Positions 10,181 through 18,524 of a stretch of DNA of 64,000 bases are shown here, one piece after another. The stretch's first letter is position 1, and every line of letters starts with the position of its first letter. Source of the stretch: Bradyrhizobium glycinis. GTDB taxonomy: Bacteria; Pseudomonadota; Alphaproteobacteria; Rhizobiales; Xanthobacteraceae. The translations under genes and the position numbers were made by a program. Location of the stretch: NCBI RefSeq assembly GCF_016031655.1, contig NZ_JACCHQ010000002.1, positions 372,001 to 436,000 of the forward strand, in the 5' to 3' direction. The notes beneath the pieces are model-generated. The model ran no database searches, was not told the origin of the DNA, and saw nothing but the letters and a program-made list of their open reading frames with translations.

Positions 10181-10201
10181 CCCGCCGATGGCGGGTTTTT
10201 T
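10181..10201 (+). terminator. Riboswitch-controlled intrinsic terminator
   Basis: CCCGCC-GAT-GGCGGG is followed by six T. It lies 51 bases after the aptamer and before the first gene. A second GGCGGG at 10163-10168 can pair with the same CCCGCC strand, giving a mutually exclusive antiterminator. The downstream GAGGAG (10133-10138) can compete for the aptamer's CTCC (10124-10127). Expected logic: fluoride binding favours read-through. Confidence 0.85.
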
Positions 10202-10248
10202 GTTGCCTGATGGCGGCCGGCGGGCGAATGCGAGGGGACGACGAAGAC

Positions 10249-11457
10249 GTGACGATGACGACACCGAATGCCGTACGTGCCGCGCTGCCCAGGGGGGTCT
10301 GGGTGCTCGGCTTTGTCTCGATGCTGATGGACATCTCCTCCGAGATGATCCACGCCCTGCTGCCGCTCTATCTCGTCACCGTGCTCGGCGCTTCCACCCT
10401 CACCGTCGGCTTCATCGAGGGCATTGCCGAGGCGACAGCCTCGATCACCAAGATCTTCTCCGGTGCGCTGTCGGACTGGCTCGGCCGCCGCAAGCTGCTC
10501 GCCGCGCTCGGCTATGGGCTGGCCGCCTTCACCAAGCCGCTGTTCCCGCTCGCGCCCAGCGTCGGATGGCTGGTGGCGGCGCGCTTCGTCGATCGTGTCG
10601 GCAAGGGCATCCGCGGCGCTCCGCGCGATGCGCTGATCGCCGATATCGCCCCGGTCGGCCTGCGCGGCGCGAGCTTTGGCCTGCGGCAATCGCTCGACAC
10701 GATCGGCGCCTTCGTCGGGCCGCTCGTGGCAATCGGCCTGATGTGGTGGACAGCAGACAATTTTGCCCTCGTGTTCTGGGTGGCGGTGCCGCCGGCCTTC
10801 CTGTCCTTTGGATTGATCGCGTTCGCGGTGAAGGAGCCGCAGCCCGATCCGAGCCGGAAACCCGCGGAAAATCCCCTCAATCTCGCCGCGATGCGCCAGC
10901 TCGGAGCGGTCTATTGGCGCGTCGTCGCCGTGGGCGTCGTGTTCACGCTCGCGCGCTTCAGCGAGGCCTTCCTGATCCTGCGCGCGCAGAACATCGGACT
11001 CAATGCGATGTGGGTACCGGCTGTGCTGGTGCTGATGAACATCGCCTATGCCCTCTCGGCCTATCCGGCCGGCGTGCTGTCGGACCGGATCAACCGGACC
11101 GGCCTGCTCGCCCTCGGCCTCGCCTTCCTGGCCTGCGCCGACCTTGCCCTGGCACTGCTGCCGAGCCTTGCGGGCCTCGCGCTCGGCGTCGTGCTGTGGG
11201 GACTGCATATGGGACTGACGCAAGGCCTGCTCTCCGCCCTCGTCGCCGACGCCGCGCCGCCCGCCCTGCGCGGTACCGCCTTCGGCTATTTCAACCTGTT
11301 CACCGGGCTTGCCTTGCTGGCCGCGAGCGTGATCGCGGGTGCGCTGTGGGACGCCTATGGACCCGCGGGAACGTTTCTTGCCGGTCTTGGATTCGCGCTG
11401 GTTTCGCTGGTGGGGCTGCTCGCCGTCGGCAAGGATCTTGCGGTAGGGAGCAAGTGA
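10249..11457 (+). CDS. MFS transporter, first gene of the fluoride-riboswitch operon
   Basis: A 402-residue major facilitator protein with about 12 hydrophobic segments. The MFS loop motif is present (GALSDWLGRRKLL near residue 75), as is DRVGKGIRGAPRDALIADIAP near 125, a segment typical of a bacterial MFS subgroup of unassigned substrate. GTG 10249 is chosen because AGGGGA lies about ten bases upstream; ATG 10255 is also possible, and earlier in-frame starts would read through the terminator. As the first gene behind the fluoride riboswitch it probably helps export fluoride or cope with its effects; the substrate is not shown by sequence. Confidence 0.88.
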   Translation: MTMTTPNAVRAALPRGVWVLGFVSMLMDISSEMIHALLPLYLVTVLGASTLTVGFIEGIAEATASITKIFSGALSDWLGRRKLLAALGYGLAAFTKPLFPLAPSVGWLVAARFVDRVGKGIRGAPRDALIADIAPVGLRGASFGLRQSLDTIGAFVGPLVAIGLMWWTADNFALVFWVAVPPAFLSFGLIAFAVKEPQPDPSRKPAENPLNLAAMRQLGAVYWRVVAVGVVFTLARFSEAFLILRAQNIGLNAMWVPAVLVLMNIAYALSAYPAGVLSDRINRTGLLALGLAFLACADLALALLPSLAGLALGVVLWGLHMGLTQGLLSALVADAAPPALRGTAFGYFNLFTGLALLAASVIAGALWDAYGPAGTFLAGLGFALVSLVGLLAVGKDLAVGSK

Positions 11458-11476
11458 TGACGGGGGACTGTTCGTC

Positions 11477-11866
11477 TTGCTGAGCGGGGCAATTGCGATC
11501 GTGATCGGCAGCGCGCTGGGCGGCTGCGCGCGCTATTTCGTCTCCGGTGCGATCGCGCGGCGGCTGGGTGAAACGTTTCCGTGGGGCACCATGACCATCA
11601 ACGTCACCGGCGCCTTCCTGATCGGCATTTTCGGCGCGCTGGCGACGCATCCGGGCTCGGTCTTCGCCTCACCCACACCATGGCTGTTCGCGGTGACCGG
11701 GTTTCTTGGCTGCTACACCACGGTGTCCTCGTTCAGCCTGCAAACGCTGACACTCGCGCGTGGCGGCGAGCCGCTCTCGGCGCTCGGCAATGTCGCGTGC
11801 TCGGTCGGGCTGTGCCTCGCCGCCGTCAGCTGCGGCTTCCTGCTTGCGGATCGTCTGGGAGGCTAG
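11477..11866 (+). CDS. crcB: Fluoride channel subunit CrcB/Fluc (first copy)
   Basis: A 129-residue, four-helix membrane protein. Fluc signatures: GGCARY near residue 13, the pore segment TMTINVTGAFLIG near 35, and GFLGCYTTVSSFS near 78. Fluc dimers are dual-topology fluoride channels in the inner membrane. The Phe-box normally reads TTFSxF, but here the first Phe is Val (TTVSSF). That suggests an asymmetric partner for the second copy. The start is TTG 11477 with GGGGGA about ten bases upstream; no ATG or GTG is available in frame after the MFS stop. Six bases separate it from the next gene. Confidence 0.92.
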   Translation: MLSGAIAIVIGSALGGCARYFVSGAIARRLGETFPWGTMTINVTGAFLIGIFGALATHPGSVFASPTPWLFAVTGFLGCYTTVSSFSLQTLTLARGGEPLSALGNVACSVGLCLAAVSCGFLLADRLGG

Positions 11867-11872
11867 AGGCTG

Positions 11873-12298
11873 ATGAGCTCACCTTTTGCCGAACGCTGGC
11901 GTAGCTTTGTGCTCTACGCCTGGGTTGCCGCCGGCAGCATCGTCGGCGGGCTGACGCGCTACCTGGTCGGGCTTGTGCTCGACACTGGGCCGGGCTTTCC
12001 CTTCGCGACGTTGTTCATCAACGCGACGGGCTCCCTGATCATCGGCTTCTACGCGACGCTGACCGGCCCGGACGGCCGCGTGCTGGCGCGGCCCGAGCAC
12101 CGACAATTCGTCATGACCGGGTTTTGCGGAGGCTACACCACCTTCTCGGCCTTCAGCCTGGAGACCTTCCGCCTGCTCCATGGCGGCATGAAGTACACCG
12201 CGCTCGCCTATGTCGCAGCGTCCGTGATCTGCTGGCTGGTGTCGGTGTGGGCCGGGCATATGATGGCAAGCCGCTACAATCGGTTGACAAGGAGCTGA
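11873..12298 (+). CDS. crcB: Fluoride channel subunit CrcB/Fluc (second copy)
   Basis: A 141-residue Fluc subunit with an N-terminal extension of about 15 residues. Signatures: GGLTRY near residue 25, TLFINATGSLIIG near 47, and the intact Phe-box GFCGGYTTFSAFS near 84. With the adjacent first copy it could form a heterodimer, as known for paired Fluc genes in other bacteria, or two homodimers. The ATG lies in AGGCTGATG just after the first copy's stop. The DUF190 gene follows after two bases. Confidence 0.94.
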   Translation: MSSPFAERWRSFVLYAWVAAGSIVGGLTRYLVGLVLDTGPGFPFATLFINATGSLIIGFYATLTGPDGRVLARPEHRQFVMTGFCGGYTTFSAFSLETFRLLHGGMKYTALAYVAASVICWLVSVWAGHMMASRYNRLTRS

Positions 12299-12300
12299 GC

Positions 12301-12642
12301 ATGCAAATCCCCGATCAGGCAGTTTCGCTCCGGATCTTCATCGGCGAGAGCGACCATTATGACGGCAAGCCGCTCTATGAGGCGATCGTGATGACCGCGC
12401 GAGAGCGACATCTCGCCGGTGCCACCGTGCTGCGCGGTCCCATGGGCTTCGGCAAGTCCAGCCGGCTGCACACCTCAAAGATCCTGCGGCTTTCGGAAGA
12501 CTTGCCGCTCGTGATCGAGATCGTCGACAGCGAGGATAACATCAACGCATTCCTGCCCATCCTGGACGGCATGATGTCGAGCGGACTGATCACCTTGGAG
12601 AAAGTGCAGGTCCTGCAATATGGTGCGAAGGCCGCGGGCTGA
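12301..12642 (+). CDS. DUF190 family protein linked to CrcB
   Basis: A 113-residue cytoplasmic protein. The family pattern is visible: RIFIGESDHYDGKPLYEAIV, then RERHLAGATVLRGPMGFG, and the C-terminal LPVVIEIVD-like strand (here LPLVIEIVDSEDNINAFLP). DUF190 folds like PII signalling proteins and is often encoded beside crcB; its biochemical role is not established. AAGGAG lies just before ATG 12301, and the gene begins two bases after the second crcB, so it is part of the operon. Confidence 0.93.
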   Translation: MQIPDQAVSLRIFIGESDHYDGKPLYEAIVMTARERHLAGATVLRGPMGFGKSSRLHTSKILRLSEDLPLVIEIVDSEDNINAFLPILDGMMSSGLITLEKVQVLQYGAKAAG

Positions 12643-12685
12643 TTGCTCCGGCAGGGAACTCAAAGCCGCCGTGTCAGGAGGCGGA

Positions 12686-12991
12686 ATGAACGATACCGTC
12701 ACCAAACCGAAAACCAGGACCAGGACCAGGGTCGAGCGGCCGAAGCTGCACAAGGTCATCCTGATCAACGACGACTACACGCCGCGTGAATTCGTCACCA
12801 TGGTGCTGAAGGCCGAATTCCGCATGACCGAGGATCAGGCCTACAAGGTGATGATCACCGCGCACAGACTGGGCGCCTGCGTGGTGGCTGTCTTCACCAA
12901 GGACGTCGCCGAAACCAAGGCAACGCGCGCCACCGACGCCGGCCGCGCCAAGGGCTATCCGCTGCTGTTCACGACAGAGCCGGAGGAGTGA
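12686..12991 (+). CDS. clpS: ATP-dependent Clp protease adaptor ClpS
   Basis: A 101-residue adaptor that hands N-degron substrates to ClpAP. Seen: KVILINDDYTPREFV, VMITAHRLGACVV, and ETKATRATDAGRAKGYPLLFT. The N-terminal tail is short and basic with two KTRTRTR-like repeats. ATG 12686 has a strong AGGAGGCGGA site; the longer frame from 12620 is not needed. It begins 43 bases after DUF190 on the same strand, so read-through from the fluoride operon is possible. No clpA lies in the window. Confidence 0.95.
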   Translation: MNDTVTKPKTRTRTRVERPKLHKVILINDDYTPREFVTMVLKAEFRMTEDQAYKVMITAHRLGACVVAVFTKDVAETKATRATDAGRAKGYPLLFTTEPEE

Positions 12992-12994
12992 GGC

Positions 12995-14185
12995 TCAGCC
13001 GACTTGCGCGTGCGTCTCCTCCGCCAGCCCGTACACGCGCTGCGCCTTGGAAAATCCCGCGATCGGAAACTCGCCGAGCTGGTGCCAATCATGGCGGCAG
13101 ACATTGGCAAAACCTTCCGAGGCGACGACGGTTCGCCCCAGGCGCCCCGTGATCTTCTCCAGCCTTGCCGCGAGATTGACGGCCGGGCCGATGCAGGTGA
13201 AGTCGAGACGGTTGCCGCCGCCGATATTGCCGTAAAGGATGTTGCCGACATGCAGCGCGACGCCGAAGCGGAAGCGCTCGACGACGTCGCCGACCGGAAA
13301 GGCGAGCGCTTCGACGCTCGCGCGGGATTCGCGTGCCGCCTCTAGCACGCGCGCGCAGACATGGGCGGCATCGCCGACATATTCGTCGATCGGAAACACC
13401 GCGAGCAGGCCGTCGCCCATGAATTTAAGCACCTCGCCGCCATGGCCGCGGATCGCAGCGACCTGGCAGTCGAAATATTGGTTGAGGATCTCGACCACCG
13501 TCTCGGCCGGCAGCCGGTCCGACAGCGCGGTGAAGCCGCGCAGGTCCGATAGCCAGATCGCCGCCTGCATGGTGTCGTGATGACCGCGGCGGATCTGGCC
13601 GCCGAGGATGCGCGCACCGGCGCGGTTGCCGACATAGGTGTCGAGCAGCATCTCGGCGGTACGGCGCTGGCTGATGATCTCGCTGATGCGGCCGAGCGGC
13701 GCTATGACAGCTTGGATCGCCGCGATGTCGTCGTCGCTGAAACCGCCGGGCTGCTGCGTGATCCAGCTCGTCGCGTGAATGGAGCCATCAAGAAAAGGCA
13801 CCGGCACCGCGATATAGTCGGTGGCGCCTTCGGCGTGTATCTCTTCGAGGAACGGAAATCGCTTGCTGTCGGGATCGCTTGCGCGGCCCCGGACCTCGAT
13901 CCCCTGCTCGAACACGACGCGGAGCGGGCTGCGGGCGAATTCGGGCGTGTCCAGGATCTCGAAATCGACGCTGCCGACTTCGACCTCCTGACCTTGCCGC
14001 CAGATGAAGTTGCGGCCGAAGACTTCGGGATGCAGCGTGCGGATGAAGATGCCGAAACGCGTCAGCGGCAAGCCGGCCGCGACCAGACGTTCGCAGAAAT
14101 CGGCAATCCCTACCGCCGGCTCCTGAGCCGACCAGGCGCCGTCGATCAGCCAATTGCAGATGCGCCGAAGCTCGGAGCTGTTCAT
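12995..14185 (-). CDS. Adenylate/guanylate cyclase-domain protein
   Basis: A 396-residue soluble protein. The C-terminal class III cyclase domain starts near residue 195: WLSDLRGFTALSDRLPAE has the first metal-binding Asp, VLKFMGDGLLAVFP the second region, and GNIGGGNRLDFTCIGPAVNLAARLE the later catalytic helix. The N-terminal part (about 1-190) looks like a GAF/PAS-type sensory region, not a membrane anchor. The product is presumably cAMP from ATP; specificity residues cannot be judged with certainty. It faces clpS tail to tail. Confidence 0.9.
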   Translation of the reverse strand: MNSSELRRICNWLIDGAWSAQEPAVGIADFCERLVAAGLPLTRFGIFIRTLHPEVFGRNFIWRQGQEVEVGSVDFEILDTPEFARSPLRVVFEQGIEVRGRASDPDSKRFPFLEEIHAEGATDYIAVPVPFLDGSIHATSWITQQPGGFSDDDIAAIQAVIAPLGRISEIISQRRTAEMLLDTYVGNRAGARILGGQIRRGHHDTMQAAIWLSDLRGFTALSDRLPAETVVEILNQYFDCQVAAIRGHGGEVLKFMGDGLLAVFPIDEYVGDAAHVCARVLEAARESRASVEALAFPVGDVVERFRFGVALHVGNILYGNIGGGNRLDFTCIGPAVNLAARLEKITGRLGRTVVASEGFANVCRHDWHQLGEFPIAGFSKAQRVYGLAEETHAQVG

Positions 14186-14283
14186 GGCTGCATTTGCAGA
14201 CGAAGTTGCGGAATCGTCAAGCTGCGCGGAGAGCTAGTGCCGCGTCGACAAGATCACCTCTCCCCCAGGGAGAGCTGAAAACG

Positions 14284-15372
14284 TCAACGTCCTACCTGCC
14301 CGCGATCGCGCAGGAAGTGATCGGCCAGCACGCAGGCCATCATGGCCTCGCCGACGGGGACGGCACGGATGCCGACGCAGGGGTCGTGGCGGCCCTTGGT
14401 GAAGATCTCGGTCTCGGTGCCTTGCCGATCGACGGTGCGACGCGGCTGCAGGATCGACGAGGTCGGCTTCACCGCGAAACGCACCACCACGGGCTGTCCG
14501 GTGGAGATGCCGCCCAGCACGCCGCCGGCGTGGTTGGAGAGGAAGCGCGTGCCGTCATTGCCGGAACGTATCTCGTCGGCGTTCTCCTCACCCGTCAGTT
14601 CTGCCGCGCCAAAACCGGCGCCGATCTCGACGCCCTTCACCGCGTTGATGGTCATCATCGCACCCGCCAGATCGGAATCGAGCTTGGCGTAGATCGGCGC
14701 GCCGAGACCTGCCGGCACGCCTTCGGCGACGACCTCGATCACGGCGCCGATCGAGGAGCCGCTCTTGCGGATGCCGTCGAGATAGGTCTCGAAGAACGCG
14801 GCCTTGTCCTTGTCCGGGCAGAAGAACGGATTCCTGGCGACCTCGTCCCAGTCCCACTTGTCGCGGTCGATCTTGTGCGGGCCGATCTGCACCAAGGCGC
14901 CCCGCACCCTGACATCAGGCAGCACTTTCCGGGCGATGGCGCCGGCGGCAACGCGCATCGCCGTCTCGCGCGCCGAGGAGCGCCCGCCACCGCGATAGTC
15001 GCGCAGGCCGTACTTCGCCTCATAGGTGAAGTCGGCGTGACCGGGACGAAACTTGTCCTTGATCTCGGAATAATCCTTCGAGCGCTGGTCGGTGTTCTCG
15101 ATCAGAAGGCCGATCGGCGTGCCCGTCGTCACCTGAACGCCGGTCTCGGGATGGGCCATCACGCCGGAGAGGATCTTCACCTGGTCCGGCTCCTGGCGCT
15201 GCGTGGTGAAGCGCGACTGGCCGGGACGGCGGCGGTCGAGATCCCGCTGGATGTCGGCCTCGGTGAGCGGGATCATCGGTGGGCAACCGTCAACCACGCA
15301 GCCGATCGCCACCCCATGGCTCTCGCCGAAGGTGGTGACGCGGAACATGTGGCCGAAAGTGTTGAAGGACAT
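14284..15372 (-). CDS. aroC: Chorismate synthase
   Basis: A 362-residue enzyme that converts EPSP to chorismate using reduced FMN, the last step of the shikimate pathway. Family signatures: N-terminal [33 protein letters not shown], and [20 protein letters not shown] near residue 130, and the C-terminal [18 protein letters not shown]. The full usual length is present. A small CTCTCCC-type hairpin (about 14258-14275) follows its stop. A 95-base inverted repeat separates its start from the upstream histidine phosphatase gene, so it may have its own promoter. Confidence 0.98.
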   Translation of the reverse strand: MSFNTFGHMFRVTTFGESHGVAIGCVVDGCPPMIPLTEADIQRDLDRRRPGQSRFTTQRQEPDQVKILSGVMAHPETGVQVTTGTPIGLLIENTDQRSKDYSEIKDKFRPGHADFTYEAKYGLRDYRGGGRSSARETAMRVAAGAIARKVLPDVRVRGALVQIGPHKIDRDKWDWDEVARNPFFCPDKDKAAFFETYLDGIRKSGSSIGAVIEVVAEGVPAGLGAPIYAKLDSDLAGAMMTINAVKGVEIGAGFGAAELTGEENADEIRSGNDGTRFLSNHAGGVLGGISTGQPVVVRFAVKPTSSILQPRRTVDRQGTETEIFTKGRHDPCVGIRAVPVGEAMMACVLADHFLRDRGQVGR

Positions 15373-15441
15373 CGCTGCTCGCGGGTTCGTAAGTCAACGC
15401 TGACTTAACTCGCCCTGAAATAGGGGTCAAATATCCGCAAA

Positions 15442-15536
15442 GCCGTCATGGCCGGGCTCGTCCCGGCCATCCACGTTCTTAGTGGCTGCGAGCACGAAAG
15501 TCCGTGGATGCCCGGGACCAGCCCGGGCATGACGGC
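15442..15536. repeat. Dispersed inverted repeat (GCCGTCATGGCCGGGCT)
   Basis: The left end GCCGTCATGGCCGGGCT mirrors the right end AGCCCGGGCATGACGGC. Internal arms GGCCATCCACG and CGTGGATGCCCGGG also pair, so the whole 95 bases can fold into one long hairpin. It lies between aroC and the histidine phosphatase gene. Confidence 0.8.
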
Positions 15537-15559
15537 GGAGGGCGAGGCAGCGCTCCGGC

Positions 15560-16159
15560 TCAACTAAACTTCTCCAGCCACCCGCCGCGGAACACGTAGA
15601 CGGCGCCCTGCTCGATATAGAGCTCGGCGGCGCTGGCGGGGGTCTCCAGCCCCAGGGACACCATCAGGGCCCGGCAGGTCCCGCCATGGGCCACCGCGAC
15701 GGTGTCGGCCCGGAGCTGCTCGTACCAGGCACGCACGCGGACCTGCACGTCGGCGTAGGTCTCCCCGCCCGCAGGCGCCACGGTCCATTTGTCGGCGAGG
15801 CGCCTTGCATAGATGTCCGGATCCTTCGCCTCGCTCTCGGCCAGCGTCAGCCCCTCCCAGGTGCCGTAGCCGATCTCGCGCAGCCGATCGTCGAGCGCGT
15901 AATCGGCAGGCGGCAATTCGAGCTTACCGCGCGCGAGCTCCATGGTCTGGCGCGCACGGCAGAGCGGGCTCGACACGTAAGCCAGCGCGGCCTTGTCGCG
16001 CCCGTCGCGCTTAAGCAGTTCGGCGAGAACGCCGCCGGCCTGCACGGCCTGGCTGCAGCCGCGCGCGTTCAGCGGAATGTCCCTGGTGCCCTGAAGCCTG
16101 CCGAGCGCATTCCACTCGGTCTCGCCGTGGCGAAGATAGTAGATCGTAGGCTTGGGCAT
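15560..16159 (-). CDS. Histidine phosphatase family protein (phosphoglycerate mutase-like)
   Basis: A 199-residue cytoplasmic protein with the RHG motif YLRHGETEWNALGRLQG at the N-terminus, SSPLCRARQTMELA near residue 65, the proton-donor region EIGYGTWEGLT near 93, and the second catalytic His in VAVAHGGTCRAL near 158. Members are phosphatases or mutases acting on small phosphorylated molecules; the substrate is undetermined. It lies 12 bases after fabI on the same strand, so the two are probably co-transcribed. Confidence 0.92.
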   Translation of the reverse strand: MPKPTIYYLRHGETEWNALGRLQGTRDIPLNARGCSQAVQAGGVLAELLKRDGRDKAALAYVSSPLCRARQTMELARGKLELPPADYALDDRLREIGYGTWEGLTLAESEAKDPDIYARRLADKWTVAPAGGETYADVQVRVRAWYEQLRADTVAVAHGGTCRALMVSLGLETPASAAELYIEQGAVYVFRGGWLEKFS

Positions 16160-16171
16160 TTCAGCTCAAGG

Positions 16172-16987
16172 CTAGTCCTTCCCGCCAAGCGAGATATCAG
16201 GCGCATCCGGCCGCTTCATGCCGAGCACGTGATAGCCGGAATCGACGTGGTGCACCTCGCCGGTGACGCCGCGCGAGAGGTCGGAGAGGAAATACAGCGC
16301 GCTGCCGCCGACGTCTTCGGTGGACACGTTGCGCCGCATCGGCGCGTTGGTCTCGTTCCACTTCAGGATATAGCGGAAGTCGCCGATGCCGGACGCCGCC
16401 AGCGTCTTGATGGGACCTGCCGAGATCGCGTTGACGCGAATGTTCTTCTCGCCGAGATCGGCAGCGAGATAGCGCACGCTGGCTTCCAGCGCCGCCTTGG
16501 CCACGCCCATGACGTTGTAGTGCGGCATCCACTTCTCGGCGCCGTAATAGGAGAGCGTGATCAGCGAGCCGCCATCCGTCATCAGCTTCTCGGCGCGCTG
16601 CGCCACCGCCGTGAACGAATAGCAGGAGATCAGCATCGACTTCGAAAAATTCTCCTGCGTGGTGTCGACGTAGCGGCCGTCGAGCTGCTCGCCATAGGCG
16701 ATCGCATGCACCAGGAAGTCGATCTTGCCCCACTTCTCCTTCAGCACAGCGAAGGCGGCATCGATGGTCGCGGCATCGGTGACGTCGCAATGGCCGAGCA
16801 CGAGGCCGCCGATCTCGGCGGCAAGCGGCTCGACGCGCTTCTTCAGCGCATCGCCCTGATAGGTGAAGGCGAGCTCGGCGCCCGCGGCGTGGCATGCCTT
16901 GGCGATGCCCCAGGCGATCGAGCGGTTGTTGGCGACGCCGAGGATGACCCCGCGCTTTCCTTGCATCAGACCCGAATTCTGCGCCAT
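16172..16987 (-). CDS. fabI: Enoyl-[acyl-carrier-protein] reductase (NADH)
   Basis: A 271-residue short-chain-dehydrogenase-type reductase for the last step of each fatty-acid elongation cycle. FabI-specific features: KRGVILGVANNRSIAWGIAKA at the N-terminus, the long-spaced active-site pattern YYGAEKWMPHYNVMGVAKAALE (Tyr-x6-Lys) near residue 155, and ISAGPIKTLAASGI near 195. The C-terminus HHVDSGYHVLGM is typical. It heads a probable fabI-histidine phosphatase transcript, divergent from the ECF sigma gene. Confidence 0.96.
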   Translation of the reverse strand: MAQNSGLMQGKRGVILGVANNRSIAWGIAKACHAAGAELAFTYQGDALKKRVEPLAAEIGGLVLGHCDVTDAATIDAAFAVLKEKWGKIDFLVHAIAYGEQLDGRYVDTTQENFSKSMLISCYSFTAVAQRAEKLMTDGGSLITLSYYGAEKWMPHYNVMGVAKAALEASVRYLAADLGEKNIRVNAISAGPIKTLAASGIGDFRYILKWNETNAPMRRNVSTEDVGGSALYFLSDLSRGVTGEVHHVDSGYHVLGMKRPDAPDISLGGKD

Positions 16988-17158
16988 TTTTGCACGTCCC
17001 GTCGAACTCTCGTTGAGGTCTGGAGGTACACCAGCCCTCCCCCGCGGTACAGCCCTAATCCGCGGCGTTAACGCTGTTTCGAGTGCCGGAATAGCCGTTC
17101 CGGTGGGGTGTTATGATCGTTGAGGCGCGCGCCGAACGCCAGGGATGTCAGGACTGCA

Positions 17159-17647
17159 ATGAGTGCGTTTCGCCAGAGTGTGGAAGCCATGATCCCGGCG
17201 TTGCGCCGCTACGCCCGCGCGCTCACACGCGATGCGGATGCGGCCGACGATCTGGTCCAGGACACGTTGGTACGCGCGCTACGTTCGGAGCGGCTGTTTC
17301 TCGGAGGCGACGTCAGGAGCTGGCTCTATACGATCCTGACCAACCTCAACAAGAACCGGCGGCGCTCGCTGGCAAGGCGACCGCAATTCATGCCGCTGAC
17401 GGAGAACAACCCGGATGCCAGCGGGACCGAGGCCGAGGGGCGCGACATCGAGAAGGCGCTGGCCACCCTCGTCGAGGAGCAGCGTTCGGTGCTGCTCCTG
17501 GTGATGCTGGAAGGCATGAGCTACCGCGAGGTTGCCGACATCCAGGGTGTGCCGATCGGCACCGTGATGTCGCGCCTGGCGCGCGCAAGAGCCCACGTCA
17601 AAGCCTCGCTGGAGGGCGAGCGTACGGCGCTCAGGCGAGTGAAATGA
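17159..17647 (+). CDS. ECF RNA polymerase sigma factor
   Basis: A 162-residue sigma factor with region 2 (RRYARALTRDADAADDLVQDTLVRAL, about residues 15-40, then LFLGGDVRSWLYTILTN) and region 4 (LLLVMLEGMSYREVADIQGVPIGTVMSRLARAR, about 115-145). ATG 17159 has AGGA six bases upstream; an earlier in-frame start at 17120 adds a basic leader unlikely to be real. An inverted repeat CCGGAA-N6-TTCCGG lies at 17086-17103 in the promoter region. The next gene is a membrane anti-sigma factor, as usual for ECF pairs. The regulon is unknown. Confidence 0.93.
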   Translation: MSAFRQSVEAMIPALRRYARALTRDADAADDLVQDTLVRALRSERLFLGGDVRSWLYTILTNLNKNRRRSLARRPQFMPLTENNPDASGTEAEGRDIEKALATLVEEQRSVLLLVMLEGMSYREVADIQGVPIGTVMSRLARARAHVKASLEGERTALRRVK

Positions 17648-17753
17648 TGACCGGATCCATGCATCGAATAATGTCCGCCCGCAGCCTGACGGTGAGCTGC
17701 GCGAAGCTAACTCGCAAAAGATATTTTGGGCCGCAGAGCCAGAGACGATCAAT

Positions 17754-18524
17754 ATGAACGACCGCAACATCCCCGTGACCGAGGACGAACTGCACGCCTA
17801 TGTCGACGGCGAGCTGCCGGCCGAGCGACGCGCCGACGTCGAGGCGTTTCTTGCCTCCCACCCCGAGGACGCCGAGCGGGTGCAATCCTGGCGGACCATG
17901 GCCGAGATGCTGCACGCCCGTTACGATTCGGTTGCCCATGAACCGGTGCCCGCACGGCTCGAGCTCGAGCGGCTGGAGCGCCGCCCGCGGCAATGGCTCT
18001 ATGGTGCCGCCGCGGCCGTGCTGGTTGCCTTCGTCGCCGGCGGCACCGCCGGCTGGGTGGCGCATGGCGCCGCCAACGCGCCCTCGACCTTCCGGAGCTT
18101 TACGGCGGACGCGCTCGACGCGCACCGCCTGTATGTCGTCGAGGTCCGCCACCCCGTGGAGGTCGGCGGCAACGAGCGCGATCACTTGCAGGCTTGGCTG
18201 ACCCGGCGCTGCGGCTGGACCGTGTTCGCGCCGAACCTGGAGGCGAGCGGGCTGAAGCTGGTCGGCGGCCGGCTTCTGCCGGGACCAAACGGTCCGGCGT
18301 CATTCCTGATGTACGAGGGCGCCTCGGGCGAGCGGTACACGATCTACAGCGCCAAGACCGAGAATGGTGCAACGCAAATGCGCTACGCCAAGACGGACAA
18401 GGACGGCGCGTTGTTCTGGGCCGAGCGCGGCGTCGGCTACGTCGTCAGCGGCAGCAGCGATCGCGAGCGGCTGACCAAGGTGGCGCAGGCCGTCTACGAC
18501 CAAGCAGAGAAAAACGGCACCTAG
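17754..18524 (+). CDS. Transmembrane anti-sigma factor
   Basis: A 256-residue protein. The N-terminal cytoplasmic anti-sigma part (EDELHAYVDGELPAERRADVEAFL, about residues 9-32) lacks the Cys of zinc-binding ZAS domains. One membrane segment (WLYGAAAAVLVAFVAGGTAGWVAHG) is about residues 82-106. The periplasmic C-terminus contains HPVEVGGNERDHLQAWLTRR and ends with sensor-like beta strands. It follows the sigma gene by about 105 bases and should hold that sigma factor at the membrane until a signal arrives. Confidence 0.9.
   Translation: MNDRNIPVTEDELHAYVDGELPAERRADVEAFLASHPEDAERVQSWRTMAEMLHARYDSVAHEPVPARLELERLERRPRQWLYGAAAAVLVAFVAGGTAGWVAHGAANAPSTFRSFTADALDAHRLYVVEVRHPVEVGGNERDHLQAWLTRRCGWTVFAPNLEASGLKLVGGRLLPGPNGPASFLMYEGASGERYTIYSAKTENGATQMRYAKTDKDGALFWAERGVGYVVSGSSDRERLTKVAQAVYDQAEKNGT

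Noticed and set aside
9496..11223. 575-codon minus-strand frame
   Set aside because: It is antisense to the MFS gene and the riboswitch, with composition typical of a shadow frame.
17648..17753. Possible extra small gene between sigma and anti-sigma genes
   Set aside because: The 105-base gap has no start with a ribosome site and frame to stop; treated as leader of the anti-sigma gene.
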